64,000 nucleotides of DNA from Paramyrothecium sp. XJ0827 (GCA_020881915.1 JAJFPB010000002.1:3596001-3660000); one strand, 5' to 3'. Positions 45,635-60,800 are shown, numbered from the stretch's first letter. Translations and numbers: made by a program. Notes: generated by a model from the sequence alone, not told the origin.

Positions 45635-48600
45635 CCCAGCCCTTCTATCTCTCTCCCTAGACTCCCGAGAACGACGCCAAGGACACGCCAACTATAATTG
45701 TATGGTATATCATGACGTGGGCTCCATGAAACCCAGCAGATGTGCAAGTCCCAGCATTATGTTTCAGACAGGCAATACTATAGTCCGAGCTCCGCCAACG
45801 GAAAGTAAGCATCACAAGCCCTTTAAGTCTCTCACGACACCAAAAACAAAACAAAAAACAACGCAGACAACTCACCAACACATCTTCCCCCCCTTCGAGA
45901 TTCAAACCAACAAAAATCGCCAAAGTAAACAAATCGAAAAGCAGGCGCACAGAGAAGAAGAAAAAAGCCTAACTGTGGGGAACGCTCATGCAACAAGCTA
46001 CTGCAAGCCCGCTGGGTCCGGTGCTGGTCGGGTCATTCCAACGCCAAAAATAAGCCTGCCCAGAACCCTGGACGCAGGGGACAGAGCCAGGAGAGCAGAA
46101 AATGACAATTGACATGACCAGGGGGGGAGGGGCGTCACGATGGGACGGTGGGCCCATGCACTCGCACACGCACACATACGCTCAGTCTGTCCAGCAGCCT
46201 TCCCTGTCCCTCTCCCCAAAACTCTCCCAGTTCCCCTTCTGATAGATACCCATGTCCCAGACTGGCCCTGGTTAGAGCAGCCCGAAAATGATCGGTGTGG
46301 GTGACGGCGGTATGGAGCACGATGAGGCTCTGCATTCTCGCCCTTAATCTCAAATTTCCATCCCAACAATTCCCTCGACGATGGAGTCTCCAACGGCTTT
46401 GATCCGAACGGCGATGGCTTGGCTAGCCTCCCCCCGGCAGCAGGGCTCTCTTGTCGGATCGATAGAAACGAAGCTATCGAACCGATGCTCGGAGTTCGTG
46501 AGAAAGTCCGACACCAAGCTACTCGAGGCCCGGGGGAGACGGGGGGCGTTTTTGGCAATCAACCCTATCCCGCCGTCGCAGGCCTCGCCGAGATGGGCGA
46601 TTGTGACTGGTAAACTAGACTCTGGAGTCGCTTGTCACTAAACACCTACTACCTGACGGCAGGGTAAGGTGGGCAGCTATCATGCAATCCCATCAAGTCC
46701 GGCCATACTGCAAGGCATGCACGATGCCTTGCTTCAAGGGACTAATTAACCCCTTCGCGTTTTGCGCGGGTTTTCTCTCCCTGCCACTCGGCCAGAGCAT
46801 GTGTCGTTATATTGCCCGTCACCTGCGGTGCACCAACCGCGCTGTTTTCCGCGCTCCCCTCCTCGAGGACGCGAGTGGAGGCATCCCTGCTTGCTCGGGG
46901 TCGAGTCGACTCAACACTCGTCCATCTGCTAGTCACCTTAGCGCTGGCAATGACAACTCGCTCTAGCCTCTCGTAAAGCCCTTCCCTTCCCCTCCCCTCC
47001 CCGGAAGAAGCGCTCTCCAGAACGGCAGAGGCTAGACCCCGTTGCTCGCGCATCTACCGCCGCGGGTAATCATACCAAAAAGATGGCCGGCCGAGCACGG
47101 TTCATCATACGAGCTGCCCACCCCCTCCCACTCCTCCCTCCTGCCTCCTTTTTCATATCCTACACGTGGCCAAGGATCAAGGGTTGGCCCCGTCCAACTG
47201 GGCCAGCGGCCAATCTTAAGCGGCATGGCGTCCTTCACCCACAGTGTCGGGTCGACTATTGCCCAGGATATTGGTCTTGTCCCCCCCCCCATCCCCCTTT
47301 CATCCATGCCGTACCATCCTTCCAACTTACCGTACGATGCGTCCAATGCACCCAGACTTACTCACGCACACCCTTCCATTCCTGCTCAAGTTTCGACCCG
47401 CCTGTAGCACCTCTGGAGCGTCGGCAAAGCGATGACTGAGCCATGTGGTAGAGGGTGGTATCAAGATGGGGGCCCCAGGAGGGGATCCCAAAGGTCTGAG
47501 CTCTATTTTGCGCTCGTGTGGTCCACCCGGCATCCTGCACAGAACGCCACGTCCCCTCAACAACATGAAACTACTGCTGGCCTGCGTCTTGGGCCACTGC
47601 CGCGGCGTCTGGCCCAAAGCAACCCAGTCGGGAAAGCGACTACGCCCCCCAGAAACTACCGTAGCGGTGGCGCTACCAGGTCCCCCGCGAGGTCGCGGTA
47701 CTGCATCTTGCTGCATCCTAAGTCTCCGCTTGCTGGATTGCTCGCTGACTGGTGCCATTGCCGGTAGGAGAGTCGGACGTCTTGGGTCAGGTTGGCGACG
47801 GAATCAGCCTGCCAATGCCTCCCTACCGGTGGAGTACTCATGAGAGAGTGCAGAGGTGCGAAGCAGGGCCACCATGGCACCGTCGTGTCTCACGTGGAAC
47901 CTGTGATAATGTCATACGACTGCCGTGGTACCCGCCAATATCCACGGGAGATGCACCCTCGGAGCAATGGTTTAGCCGTCTGCTCTCAACTCCTACCCTT
48001 GTCTGACAGCAGCAAGAGGGGTTCGTAGTTGACCCTGCGCGGCCTGCCATTGGCTCTTGAAACGACATACTGCCTTGACCAGTCATGGCCTGGCAGCAAC
48101 TGCCCCCAAAGTCGTATTCGATGGGCCGGAATGCCTGGCCGTCGCCCATGAGAGCAGCGGTTTGAGGCTCTGTCCTGCGTCGCCTTCGTCGCGTGTGGGA
48201 ATCAGGTTGATCCGGTGGTCTTGGGCCACTTCTCCTCGGCTGTCCTTGCAGAGTGAGACATGCAGCATCTAGACTCTGAGGTGGCTTACGTCTCTATCAT
48301 GCCACGACCCCTCCTTCCCACGATGGGATGCACCTTTCAATATCTTACTCTCGCTTAACGCATTGGCACAGACGCAATCGGGGGGCGAGGACATGCCCTC
48401 GCTTGTTCCGCTGATTGTCGTCGAGACCTTTGATCCAGTCCCCCGACTCTGGAGCATGTCTGTCGCCTCGACATTGAGAGGGAAAAGCAAAAGCGCAATC
48501 CACAATCCAGAAATCAAGACATCTCACGCCATGCTGTCCTAACCAGGTCCCCGGGAAGCCTCATGGGAACGGCTTCCCTGAGCCATGGCAAGCGCGTGCA

Positions 48601-51600
48601 TGGAGCTAACCGCCTCACCCAGCGTCCATCCCAGCTTCCTGGGGCGAAAGGTTTACTCGAGTTGTCAAGGTAAGCCGTGTGTCCACTCTGCGACCAACTG
48701 CGGACATCGCGCTTGACAAGGCGGCGCGCATGATGCACTACCCACTCGCTAGGAGGACGGATGCTTCCCGTACGGTGTAAGTGAGGGCAGCACCAGAGTG
48801 ACCCGATAGGTCTTTCAGATTGCATCGGACTATCTTGAACCATTACCCTTTCCTGGAAGCGGAGGGGGGGGTGGCATGTTCAAACCCCGCGCTGTCTGTT
48901 CCGTGAATCATCTGCTTCGTATGTGTACCTCTCCATCAAACGAGGCCGTTTCCCTGCTTTGACGGACACTTGCGTTGTAAACATGTCAATTCCGCGATGG
49001 GGTAGCTGGTTTCGTCATGATCTGCGCGCAGCGCTGAGCATTTCCCCCTTGCCCATTGATGGCCTACCAGAAGACGAATCAAGAGACACACAAATGATGC
49101 CACAGCGCTTGGAAAGTCATCGAGAGATCTATATGCAGGGCCAAGGGGAAATGCCTTCATTCCGGCGGTGCGGTTGCGCCATGGCTGTACCACATCGTAG
49201 GGACTGGTGGTCTGCAGACAGTCGACGAATCATGACGAGAATGTGCCATCCCTCCGACGACTCTAACACGAGCTACTCGCGCAACGTAGTCGGAAACTAG
49301 TGTACAAATCTCTAGCCGTAGGACTTGTGGCTTGTCAGAACCAACGGTCTGTCCCGGGACACTATGTTGGAGTCTGGGCCCACTTCACGGAACAAAGGTA
49401 ACGGAGAAGGCATTTTGCCAGGCTTACTTTGGATTGCAGGCGGCCTTCCTGTTGCTGCTGGTGCACCTAGTGATTCGAGGACATGTAACATCAGTATTGA
49501 TGACAGAGCATATCGATTTAATATACGACCCCCGGACCTGGCTCAAACCTCAGCGGCGATGCACGGCGAGGATCTTAAGATCGCTGCTAATGATCCTGTG
49601 TTTTTGGCGCGGTTTCCAGGTCTCCACATGAATGGAGACAGCCCAGTGTGTTTGGCCTTCCGGTCAACTTCGTTTGACGGGCTCGAAAATCGTGCAGGGA
49701 ATACGTGGCTTGACAGGGAACAGCTCCTTCAACGTGTCGAGTGAAAGAGCCTCGTCCAGTCAAACGCAGCACCATTCCTCGACGTCGATCTATGCAGGAG
49801 CCCGCGAGTGGACCAACCCAATGGACCCATCTGCTTTGGCGCTCTGATCGATGCACCCAACGTAATGCACGCCTGGTGCCAGCCAATCCCCTAATGGCGC
49901 GAGCCATCCAAAGCGTCACTCGCGCATCCCATCTAGGAAGTGTGGTTGCTCCAAAGAGGGAATTCAGGTGCGCTACTACGAGATCCATAGCCTAGTTCCA
50001 ACTCAAGCAAAGCTGGAGGCGTACCGGAAGGGGCAGAAGCCGAAGGAGATGGCGACCAATCATCGCGGCGTCGTGTGAGGAGAGTAGATACAGTGATCGT
50101 TGAAGAGCGGGTCTGTTACACCTGGGCTCGAGACAAGACGATGTCACCCATTAGATGCACAGCAAAAATATGACCACTGAGGTCGTGGCGGCAACAGAGA
50201 GGGCAGCCATTTCAGGGCCACGTTGTTCCCTTCCTCGACTGAAACATGCAGTTGGTGGTCACTCCAATACAAGATGGAATGTGAGGCGCTGCGCGGAGAG
50301 AAGAATGGACCGTGACTCTCCTTCGTTGCGGAGGCGGAGAAGTATATGTGAAAGAAGGTGTGTTGTTGATGTGGTGTGGTGGACACGGGCCCTCGTAGAG
50401 AATTGCCTATAGGGAGAGGGAGTGTATTCCCCAGTCTTCCTCGCTACAAACAGGTATCTTCCCCAGTCATAAGGCGTGGTTCGGGACATCCCATGCCGTC
50501 CGGTGGCGGCAAGTAACCTACACGGATTGCCTCTTTCTCACAAGCCCACTAACGCACTCGTCATGACTTTGGCAGGTCAACCTCATCATACATGGGGACC
50601 CTGAGCGAAAGTGGCCCTGGAGCAACAGAAATGCTGGATAGAGGTTCGCTAGGCTCATAGGTACTGGACCTGAGCAACTAACTTTCACTTTACGAAACGG
50701 GGACAGGACTGCGAGGTGAGGGTCAAGTGACAGAGTGAGTCTAACCACGGAAGATCCATAGGCCACGACGCTTGACGCTTGAAAATCATACAATCCTGAG
50801 CCCGACCAGGACCATGTGGCCTGGCAAGTCACCGGTTTTGCCTGGAAAGTTCGGTGGATATCCAAACGAGCAAGGGAAAACTCTAGTCTTGACATGGGCT
50901 TGAAGCACATCGCAAGAAGCTAGAGCTTATCAAACTTTGGCATCCCGAACTCCGGTGAACCCATTGACGGGGAATGGGGCCCAGGGGACATGTGACATCC
51001 TCTTAGTTTGTCCCAAACGACTTTAGGGGAGGCGCCAAGAAGCGGTTACGGCCGTTACCAAAAAACGGGAGGCTTGACTGCAATGTAGATTGCTAGCACA
51101 TGATTAGACGGATCAAACCGGTATGAAGGAGAGAGTTTGCCATCGCCCAGCTGTGGGAAGCTTAATTTCGACCGTCAAGACTTTCGATTCGAGGCGAGCG
51201 CAAGAAATGGGGTGTACTAAGGCACGCCTAGGTCTTCGTCCATGTCTCAGCATACCATTTGCTTAGTGTGAGAACCGGGGAAGGACGATAGATGGGAGCT
51301 TGTGGACTAGGCGCCATTATGGTCTAGAGGATTTGCAATAGTAACCACCACGTCTCCACTGATTGGCCCTCTGAGATTGGCTCTGTCTCTGGCTTGTTTC
51401 TTTTTCGAGGTCATCGACACCCCCATGTCTCACTCGGGTCGCACAGTCCCGCGGTGGCCAAGACCACAGATGGTGGGGAAACATTGGAAGAAAAACAGGG
51501 GAGGGGATGGGCGGGCCATGGGACATGGGGGTAGCGAGACCTGCTTAGCCGTATACAGGTTGCAGTGCGATGCTAAAGTCAGGAGCCCAGCTGGGATTCG

Positions 51601-53080
51601 CATGCAAAATCCAGTCTGTCAGCAAAGTGCAACCAGCTCTTCAGGATCCAGTAGCTACCCGGGACTGCTTTACGAAAGCTCACTTCCCGTGTGCGAGACT
51701 TTTGACCATACTCGACGATAGCCCATGTGGAAATGAGATCTGTGTGTGCGCGCAACGGCCGGACGGGAGCGGGTTCTGACGATGGCTCTGGCGTCTGGCT
51801 TGTGCGGGAGGCTAACGACGAAAAACGGCGCAAAATGACAGTGTGTAGGTTGCTACACTTGTTAAATGAGCTAGAGTGCCATCGTGGCTTGATTTTAGTG
51901 TGCCGCAAGACGCGAATGCCGAGATAGCATTGTCTCAGAAGACTGAGGCAAGACCCTTGTCTCGATTACTCCAAGCTATCGTACCCGGTGTACTCGCAAC
52001 CTGTATGACAGGGTGCGGCAACGGCCAGGTATCGCCGGCTTACACACAGGCACGAGCCCTTTTATCCCCCGATCCATAGGGACACGACCCGAAAGTCAAC
52101 AAGTAAGCCCACCATCTGATGGAATGCCATAAGCATCACCGTGAATACTCGAACCGGCGAGCAACGTTGCGTTCGATTTAACATTCTGAACGCGCCATCT
52201 TTGGCTAGCTGACTGTGTCTGGCCGATGACGAAGTATGGACATTGCAAGCACCAAGTTGAAAGGACTGGCACCTGCGTCATACCATACGCAAGCAACATC
52301 TGGGTTTACAAGAAAACCCATAGGGTAGACTGCGGCCTGTGGATGCAGGGTGTTTGGACAACGACTTCCTGTAGCGCAAAATTGGGAAAGATGAGAGAAT
52401 GGTTACATGTAACCGTCACCTGTCGTCACGCCCGATTTCGTCTTGCCAAGGCCACAGGCCCCATACATCTACCGAACAGCCAGCGAAGAGATTGGGATCA
52501 GAACCTTCTTTCCAGCCAATCCCGATGGCCAATGGCCCATCTGGTGGGGGGAGGGGGTGACCTGTCTGCCTAGGGAAGGCGTTCTGGCCCTTCCGTGGCT
52601 GCTGAAGGCCTCGGCGAGCCCGAAAACCATTCCCTTTCCGCAGCGGGGATGGATTGGATTGGCCCGCGGAACCCCAAAGCAAAACCATCCACATAGCCGG
52701 GAAGGCTTCACCGAGGCATTGGAATGAAGACTGTGCGGGCATGTCTCTCCGCCCATCTTCATCGATTGGGCAACCGAATACAAGGGAGAGGGTCGAAGGT
52801 CTCTGGAAGCCGAATATGTCTTTCACCCTGCGGAGCTTTGAGTTTCAATCTGACCCGAGGCTGGCTGCGGTGACGAATGGCCGCCACACGAGACGGTAGG
52901 AGGGAGCGCCCAGAACAATCGACGTACATGCGGCATGTAGGTTGGTCCCGGAGGATATCAACGCACATGGCACGTTTACCGGGGGCTCGGGCGCCTCTGT
53001 GAGTTTTCCTGGGTGGCACCCCGGCTCCCTCCTTTATTGACTCCTTTCCTTTTTTTGCATCATGCTGTCCGGTATTTCGT

Positions 53081-53096
53081 GCCTGCCTGCCTGCCT
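53081..53096. repeat. (GCCT)4 tetranucleotide repeat
   Basis: Four perfect GCCT units in the gene desert, about 25 bp downstream of a T-rich run. Confidence 0.8.
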
Positions 53097-56000
53097 GTGC
53101 CATGGCCGGTGTCGATAATGGGAAAAAAGCAATAATTGTGTAAGTCACAGCAGGATCGCTGGGGTTATCTGGGAAGAACGAAAGGGGGAGGGCGCAGAGA
53201 GACGGGGATTGGCCGGACGAACCCCTTGTACCCTGGCTCAAACCGCGGGCATGGGCGGCCGGCACCACTGCGACGGGAGACACGCAGGGCTGGGCGGGCG
53301 CGCAACACATGGCCATCGCACTGATTACCATTCTGGGAAGCAGACGGAAAGGTTGATCGTGACTTGGCGGCATCGGGGAACCAGGGTGAGAAGCAGGGCA
53401 GGGCAGGGGTGAGACTCTGACGGCAGGGTGTCAGAGGCGGAATCGGGAGGGGACCCTGACGAAATGGGCACGGACGGCCAGGGAAGAGACGAAAGTGGAG
53501 GATGTTGTGTTTCTGCGGATGGAGCCGAACTGAACTGCTGAATGGAAGTGGACGGATGAACGGGGCCCATTACTTCGGCGGCCTTGAGAGCATCAACAGC
53601 GAGCACCGAGGCCGAGGGGGATGGAATGCTGGAGTCGAAGGTTGAGTTGAGCAGCGACGTAATGCCGCGGACGCAACTCGGGCCAATCCAAAGGCAAAAG
53701 GTAAGGCAAGGCAAGTGCGGTATCCAGGTACCTTACTTTGGGAAGCGGGAAGCTAAGGGACTGGCAGCACCGGTACGACGGCAAGGGCACCGCTGGAGCA
53801 CCGCTGGAGCACAGGGCAGGTCACGTCAACACTGAGCAGACCGCTCCAGCAAGTGCCCAACCTGGGCTCGAGCTCCACGAATAGAGGTACCTAGTGGAAG
53901 CACTGCAGCAAGGCTGGGTGGAGGGGCGTGCGTGAATGCCCGCCCGCGACCCGCCCGCCCAGGCACCCGAGTCCACACTACCGTGCCCTCATCCCATACC
54001 TTACCGTTGCACGCATCATGACCGCACTGCTCAGCCCTACCCATCAACGCCCAAGCCTCGAATGCGACCCTACCACCCACCAGCCACAGCCGGCCTCCCC
54101 TCACACCCGCGCACCCGCACGCCCACCCTCACGCTGCCCGCCTACGGCCTGCACCCCCTTCCTCACAGCATCGACAGCTGTCTGTCTTACAGTGACGGTG
54201 GGAGAGGCACAGAGGCTTGTCGACATTTGCTCACCCGTGCAGCGAACCTACATCACCGTCCAGCTTCTATCGGGCAAGCGGCCCTGATGATCTCCCAGTA
54301 CGTAGGCAGACCATGGCGCGGGATAGGCTCGACCACGGCGCGACCCATGCTGTGATCAGCTCCCGACGACATCTCCATGCTCCAGTCCTACTGGTGCGTC
54401 CCTGCCACCCAGCTCGTAACTTCAGCAGTTCCAGGCTCCAATTGATCCACGGCAAGCGAGCCTGACTGCTGGGACGCCTCCCTTGCGACCAAAATACAAG
54501 GGGTTACCGCGTCAGCATGGTGGGAACTGGCAGCAAGGGTAGTTCGACGACGGGCGCAGCCATGTGGCAGTTGTGCCTTCGAAACACTTGTCTGAGGCGA
54601 CCGTCATTAATAGGAGAATTATAACGCATGGGTAGGATGGAGGGCACAGTAAGAGCGACAATTGTGTGTCCCAGAATCTCGGCGGCAGATCGAGGGCCTC
54701 TTGGTCCCCCTCCCCAGTCTCCGTACCCATGCGTCCCGTGCTTTTGTTTGCGCCATCCCCTTGTCCCAGCACCGGGGAACAGGGCTGGCCCCCATGCTGG
54801 CTCTGCGCTTATCGTTACCGACATTACGGTGTCGCAAGATCCTACATACAGCACCTCGCATTTGTCGTATATCGAGTTTCGACGCCGAGGGCCCAAGGAA
54901 AGAAGCAAAAAGAGAAAAGGCACCAAGCCATTGCTGGGATTCGCTGCACGACCCGACATTGGGCTGTACCAACAGCCCGGCGCCGACACCATCAACGTTG
55001 ACTAAAAAAGAAAGCATGGGGTGGTGCTCAATGTCCTGGTGCATTGTCGCACACATGCGCATACTTTTGGCAGTGAATATGCAAAACTAGAGACAAGCCG
55101 TCTCTGCTCGAGACGTCTCCTGACCCCTTACTGATTGACATGTTGCCTGTCGCAGCCAATCAATGCATGAAAGTGATTCCTATCCCATCTTTCACTACTG
55201 CAAGCCGCTCCTAAGTAGGGGCCGGTACGAGACCGCACCACTCAGACACCTACGACGCCCTCCGCCTTTTGCGCCTCCCGATATCGTAGGTGCTTCTATA
55301 GCCACTCTTATGACACTGCATGCAATACGATATGATGGCTTACCTGCGTCCATGAAAGGCGCACCGTCCCTTTCCCGGCAGGTCGGTCATCTTATGATCC
55401 GCCCCTGGATCAGGTTTTTGGGCTGCTGCTGTTGCTCACCCCGCCCTTTCGCGGATTCGTTGGTGCTCTGCACCGACCAACGCGGTGAGGGCCCGGTAGG
55501 GCTGAGCGGGCGAGTCCACGCTACATCGTATGCATACAGCACGGCATGTAAAGGACGCCACAGAACGAAAGAGAGCAAATGGCAAGATCGTAAGACGACA
55601 TCGGCAAGGCCCATCGCGCCCAGTGGCATCGACACATTCGTTCATCACTGAGGTGGCCACGCATCTGACCCAACCATTTTCCAAGGCAACGTGCCCCTGC
55701 GCATTCTCCAGCTATAGGCCCACGGCGTCCTTGCATACCATGTTACCAACAAAACCAATGTGCCTCGGACTGACGCCGCAGCATAGTCCATATTCCAGAC
55801 ACGGGAAGTAGCGAGCTTCAGGTCAAGCAGTAGCCCATGGCAGGGGTGATTTGTTTCCATCGCAATGGCAGCTGCTTTAGGAAGTGGGTAACAAGGAAGC
55901 AACACTCATCGCCAGTGGAGATTTGCCGTAGCATGAGGGGGCGAAGACGGGAGTGGTGCCGCACTGACCAGCGGATCCAGAGTGCTGGAGGCTTTAATGC

Positions 56001-57843
56001 CGCGTGCGCCAAGGACGCTATCGTGAGCCCTGACTTGGCGCGCCATTGTTGAGAATGTAACGGTATGGGAGCCTACCAAGGGCCCTGGGAGGGCCTAGAT
56101 TACAATGTAGCAGTAGAGGGAGCAAAAAGCAAAAAGGATGTGCGGTTTAGTCTGTTCCCAAGGGGACGGGTCCCAGGGGGCGGCGCGCCCCAACCATGCC
56201 GACGGAATGATCCATGGGAGGGGGTCAATTAATATGAGATGTTATGTTTCGGCGCCAGGGCAGATGACTGCGCACGGCAATACCGACCAACAAGGGCCCA
56301 GGGCAATCTTCGACTGCAGTAGCACGACGAAAGAAAACCACGGCGAAGATTTTCGGGACCATGGGTTGGCGCATTTGCTTTTGGTCACAGCGGTGCCGCT
56401 ATGCTGGGATTCGGGGCCCATCGCTTCTCAGGGAGTGACACAGGGATCAGGGACAGCGATGCCGATGGTTTCAACTGAATCTGTTAATGAGATCGTCATC
56501 CTTAGGTGACGTTGGGACCCAGAAGGATTTGCAGTCCAGACTTCAGGTCGCTGGGGTTCGTCCATGTGATTGGATCCCGCAGGCCTGGGTGAAAGCAAGG
56601 ACTGGTAGACTAGTCAATGGGCGTAGGTAGTACATGCCCGGCTGTTGATCTGTAAGACCGCGGCCGGTAGCATGAGTCCCTCGTCACAATCTCCCACCCA
56701 GCAGTATCGTTGTTAGGTGACTCGTTCGAAATTCGACTCGTCAGACATCACGCATACGCCGGTGGAGCGGAGACCCACGAAATGGGACGATGACAGCAGA
56801 AATTGCGCTGTCCCAGAAGCCTAGACAGTGCCGGCTTCTAGAAGAGGCCATGACTCGATGACATGAGCTTTGCATGCGATGCTACCAGCAGTCGCAATTT
56901 CATGTTACGACTGGCTCACTGGTGGGCCCGCTTCCGACTGTGGTATGGGTTCGATGCAAGGCCAAGCACCGTGGTATCTGACAAGCAGGTATGATGAGAT
57001 GTGACGACGCGCATGTGGTCATCAAACAGCCAGCGGCGATGCTCGCTATACTTTCCTTGGACATGAACTGCGGTGTTTGTCGGGGTCTTGACGGCGGTCA
57101 GCAAACGTGAGACTCGAGTCTTTAGTCCAGCACATTCTGGCTGACGGTCTCTTGCCCATATTGCTCCATCATCATCCGATATCGCGGCCTTTGTGCGGTG
57201 TTGATGGTGGCGGCTGGTGTAGGTAGGGGAGGCCACTGAAGCCACTAAGAGAGACAGTCGCACCGCCTACCACCCATTTCCCAGCGGTGGACTACAGCAT
57301 CTCTCATTTCTTTTTTTGGCATCACACGGTAGAAGAGCACTATCGACTGCAAGGGCGTGCTGCTACCAGAAGGGGGACGGCTTTCGGTAATTGCCCAATC
57401 AGACGGGGCCCTGCTGTGCTCTGGCGCGGTCTCGACAAGGCTTAGTCCAGGTCCGGCACTAAGCCCATTGGGGCCTTAAGATTCGAGCGCGTTGCCATCT
57501 TGGGCCAAAGGCTCATCCGAAACCTTTTTTGCTCGTCCAATCCCTCGTCGCAGAACTGTCTGCAATCTGGATCTGCGCTGGACCCAGAGCGAACAAAGGC
57601 GAACCAACAAGCCTAGCCTCGGAGGTTTTGAAATGAGAGATGCCGTGCCAAAATCAATATTGTGATGCCCTGGCGTTTTTCCCCCGGGACTCTGCGTGCG
57701 GTAAGGCGTTCTCTCCCCGGGCAGAGCTTCGCACAAGCGTCGCCTGGGGGTCTCCCAAATCGCCTTTCGATAGCGTTGACGGTTGTGCGTGGCCTCAACG
57801 TTGCGGCAGAGCGAAAAGGGACGAGCAGAAACGACTGGGCACC

Positions 57844-57863
57844 GCATCGCATCGCATCGCATC
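57844..57863. repeat. (GCATC)4 pentanucleotide repeat
   Basis: Four perfect GCATC units in the gene desert. They give unrelated short repeats in all frames, which argues against coding. Confidence 0.85.
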
Positions 57864-60800
57864 GCACCACACCCCACCCTCTGCTTCGCGCTTTCGGCCC
57901 AAGCCGTGGGGCGCTTAGCTGTCATTCAACACTAAAAGGTAATCATTCATTGATTGAGGCAGGCTGAAAGCTTAACCCTCAGGAACCGACGGGAGAATCT
58001 GGTTGGCTACCGTATCATTGCCCTCCCACCCTTTCCATATCTCGCTGCCGCTTCTGAACCCCTGGCGGACAGGACGAAGGGGGAAGAGAAAAAGCAATCG
58101 GGGGTTCCTACGACCTGCATATCTCCCATCTTGTGCTCGTGTGCATGTGTGTTGTGCTGGTATGGCGGGTCTATTGATTTGGTACGGCGAGTCCACGAAT
58201 GTCGATTGGATGGCCCGTACATGCTACTGAGACAACTCAGCGTGGTAGCAGCAGACACCCCGGTGCCCAGGTCTCATTTTCACATGGGCGAGCCGGTCCA
58301 CCCCGTGATGCCGCTTCCTCTACGTTTGATGACGGGGACCTGGAGCTAAGCGCGTTAGTCAACGCTCGCGGTGCTGGTCTTGTTAGGAAGTGGATAAGCT
58401 ACAAGACGATACGGACGGCAACGTGCCCATCGTCATTGAAATCCCCCTCCCCCCTTTTGCAGGCCGTCGAGCGGTCGCGCCAAGAGACCTGTTGCAGAGC
58501 ACGCGGCTCTCAGATATGCGAAACCTTGTCGCGGACCCGGGGTGAGTGTACAGGGCATTTTCTTCACTCATCAGATTGCCAATGTCAATCATTGTGGAGG
58601 AGGCTTGGGCACTGGGATGGTGGATCGCCTGGGTAGCGCGAAACACCGTCGGAACTCTACCCGCTCCACACACGTTTTTTCTTGGTCAGTGGGTGAATTC
58701 CTCCCGCTTCTTCCTGATTAGTATGGCAAGGGAGGAGGACCAGAATGGAGGGAGGGGGGGAGGGGCTCGTGCTCTCGTGATTCATCTCGGCTTAGCGTAG
58801 GTTTTGCGTTGGCGGGAAACGTCGTTTTCTTCCCTTTGAGTTCGGCTGGGAGCCCACTTATTGACGTTGACCGGTTTGGAACCCGTTCCCCATTTGTCTC
58901 GCTTGGCCGACGCATCTGGTGATTTGATGCGACTGGCCCAAACCTAATGACAAGAGGAGATATGTTTGCTTGTGCCTGCTACCAAGGTTTGAGGTAAATG
59001 CCATCCAGGATTCCGGGACTGGAGCCAGCGGGCGACGGCCACTGAGGGCGCCAGTTGCAGTCTCCATCGAGAATGCCCTAGGGGGCCCGTCAATCCTGAA
59101 CAAGGCTCCGGACTGGCATGTTCATCGTCATCAAAATAGTCAGAGGACAGACAGAGCGAACGGTGCTCTGAGGCCGGGCAGGGTACAGGGTTTAAGACGC
59201 CTGGCCAATGGCGACGGGCGCCGACGAGCCCGGCACACGAATTGCCTGATTCGGACGGGTGGATATGACCTTGGTGAAGGGTAGCGAGAGCAAAACGTGC
59301 TGCGGGCCTAGGGAGGGGGGACTGCCAGCATGGAGTGCGGAATTGCAGTGCACCTTGTACTGAGATGGAGAGACAGACAGTAAGACAGCGTGCCAGGACG
59401 GGCTGTGCACCCCTCTACTCGGAGCCGATGGCTAAGCCTCGAAGCCGAGTGCATGTTGTTATTGGACGGCGGCATCGCTATCTGTCGGTAATTATCCCCC
59501 GTTGCTTAGTCGTGCCTTTGGGGGGAGAGCCGTGAAGTTTAGCGCATACTGTTGCCGCTATTATTCACTGACATCGGGACACGGACTGTCAGTCAGATGC
59601 TTAAAGCATTCACTATCTTATCCATCCATGGTTGCACAACGCCGACCACAACATGCCATGCCTGCCCATTGCCGCCCCTGGTTCGGCAGAGGTGACGATC
59701 ATAGCGCCGGCGACGTATTGAACATTTGTGCGCAGAGACACACTGACCGGCCGCGAGATGGATACGAGGAACAGGAGTCGCGCTCGGGGGCACAGGAATA
59801 GCTCTTATGTCTCTCCCGTCCTCGGTGTGCACAAATAGCGCAGCGCATACCACCAGGAGAACCCGGTTGCTTTGTCTAAAAACGACACTAGAGAGAGGAG
59901 GCGGGAGAAGCTTGTGCTGCACGAGGGCTTTCGAGGCATCCAGACACGAGGCTATTTTCCTTTCTTTTTTTGTCCGCTGTGTCATTCTCTTCCTTGTCTT
60001 CCTTTGGTGTATTTCTTTAAATAATGCCGTACCTACATTGTGCAGGCGGGCTGTGTATAAGGGCCTGCAGAAAGTGCACGATGCAGGTCGGGCTAGTCCC
60101 GCTGGCAGTGAGCAGTGGGCGGAGCCTGCAAGTGGTTGCACCGCTAAGGTGAGCTGGGGGAGCCGACCGAGCAGTTATGTCACTGGTTGCTTTTTTTATG
60201 CTGGCCCCTCCCCCCCCCCTTTGGGTGCTTTATTCTTTTTTTATGCCACTTTTTTTGCTTGTGTCTCTCCGTTTGGTTCATCTGATTATGATTACAGGTG
60301 CCGTGCCCAAGGTAAGGTATCCAAAGGTACAGCGCTCTGTGGCTAGCGGCTTTGATTCTGCTCGGTGTGGGGCGGGCTCCGAGTGCCGCACTCACCCACT
60401 CTCGCATTCGCACGCGGCGGCCTAGAACACCAAATTTCATCATGCAAAGAGCTTGTCTTGTGGTGGCTCACCACTCGCTCGCTGCGCTCTCACATGCTGG
60501 CGCTCTAACCGTCGCCCTGGTGTGCTGGCTCACTGAGTTGTCGATGTTCTAGGCATCAACCACGCTCTCTACTTCTCTTCTTTCCTTCTTTTGTTCCTTT
60601 TTGTCTCTGCCTGCAGCTGGGCGCAAGGTTATTTCTCATTATTATTCGCGGCATGTGTGTAATAGAGACGGGGGGGGCATGGGCGTTTGTCTGAGACGTC
60701 CCGGCAACCACGAAACAAGACAATCTTGACCTGGTATGGTCTTGGGCCCTGGGCTGCCCCGAAAACTGAGTTCTTGGTCAGATTTGCCTGGGTAGACGGG

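Noticed and set aside
45117..46112. 331-codon open frame, the longest in the gene desert
   Set aside because: The product is simple-sequence translation (poly-Gln from GCA units, Lys/Thr/Gln-rich from the A-rich stretch). A similar-length frame overlaps on the opposite strand, and no domain is recognisable.
48875..48900. tRNA T-loop-like GTTCAAACCCC
   Set aside because: No matching A box, acceptor stem or cloverleaf could be built around it.
52759..53373. 204-codon minus-strand frame
   Set aside because: Composition follows local base content. No domain, and no supporting splice structure.
59807..60346. 179-codon frame with hydrophobic stretches
   Set aside because: Hydrophobicity comes from T-rich homopolymer tracts, the antisense strand has an equally long frame, and no family resemblance was seen.
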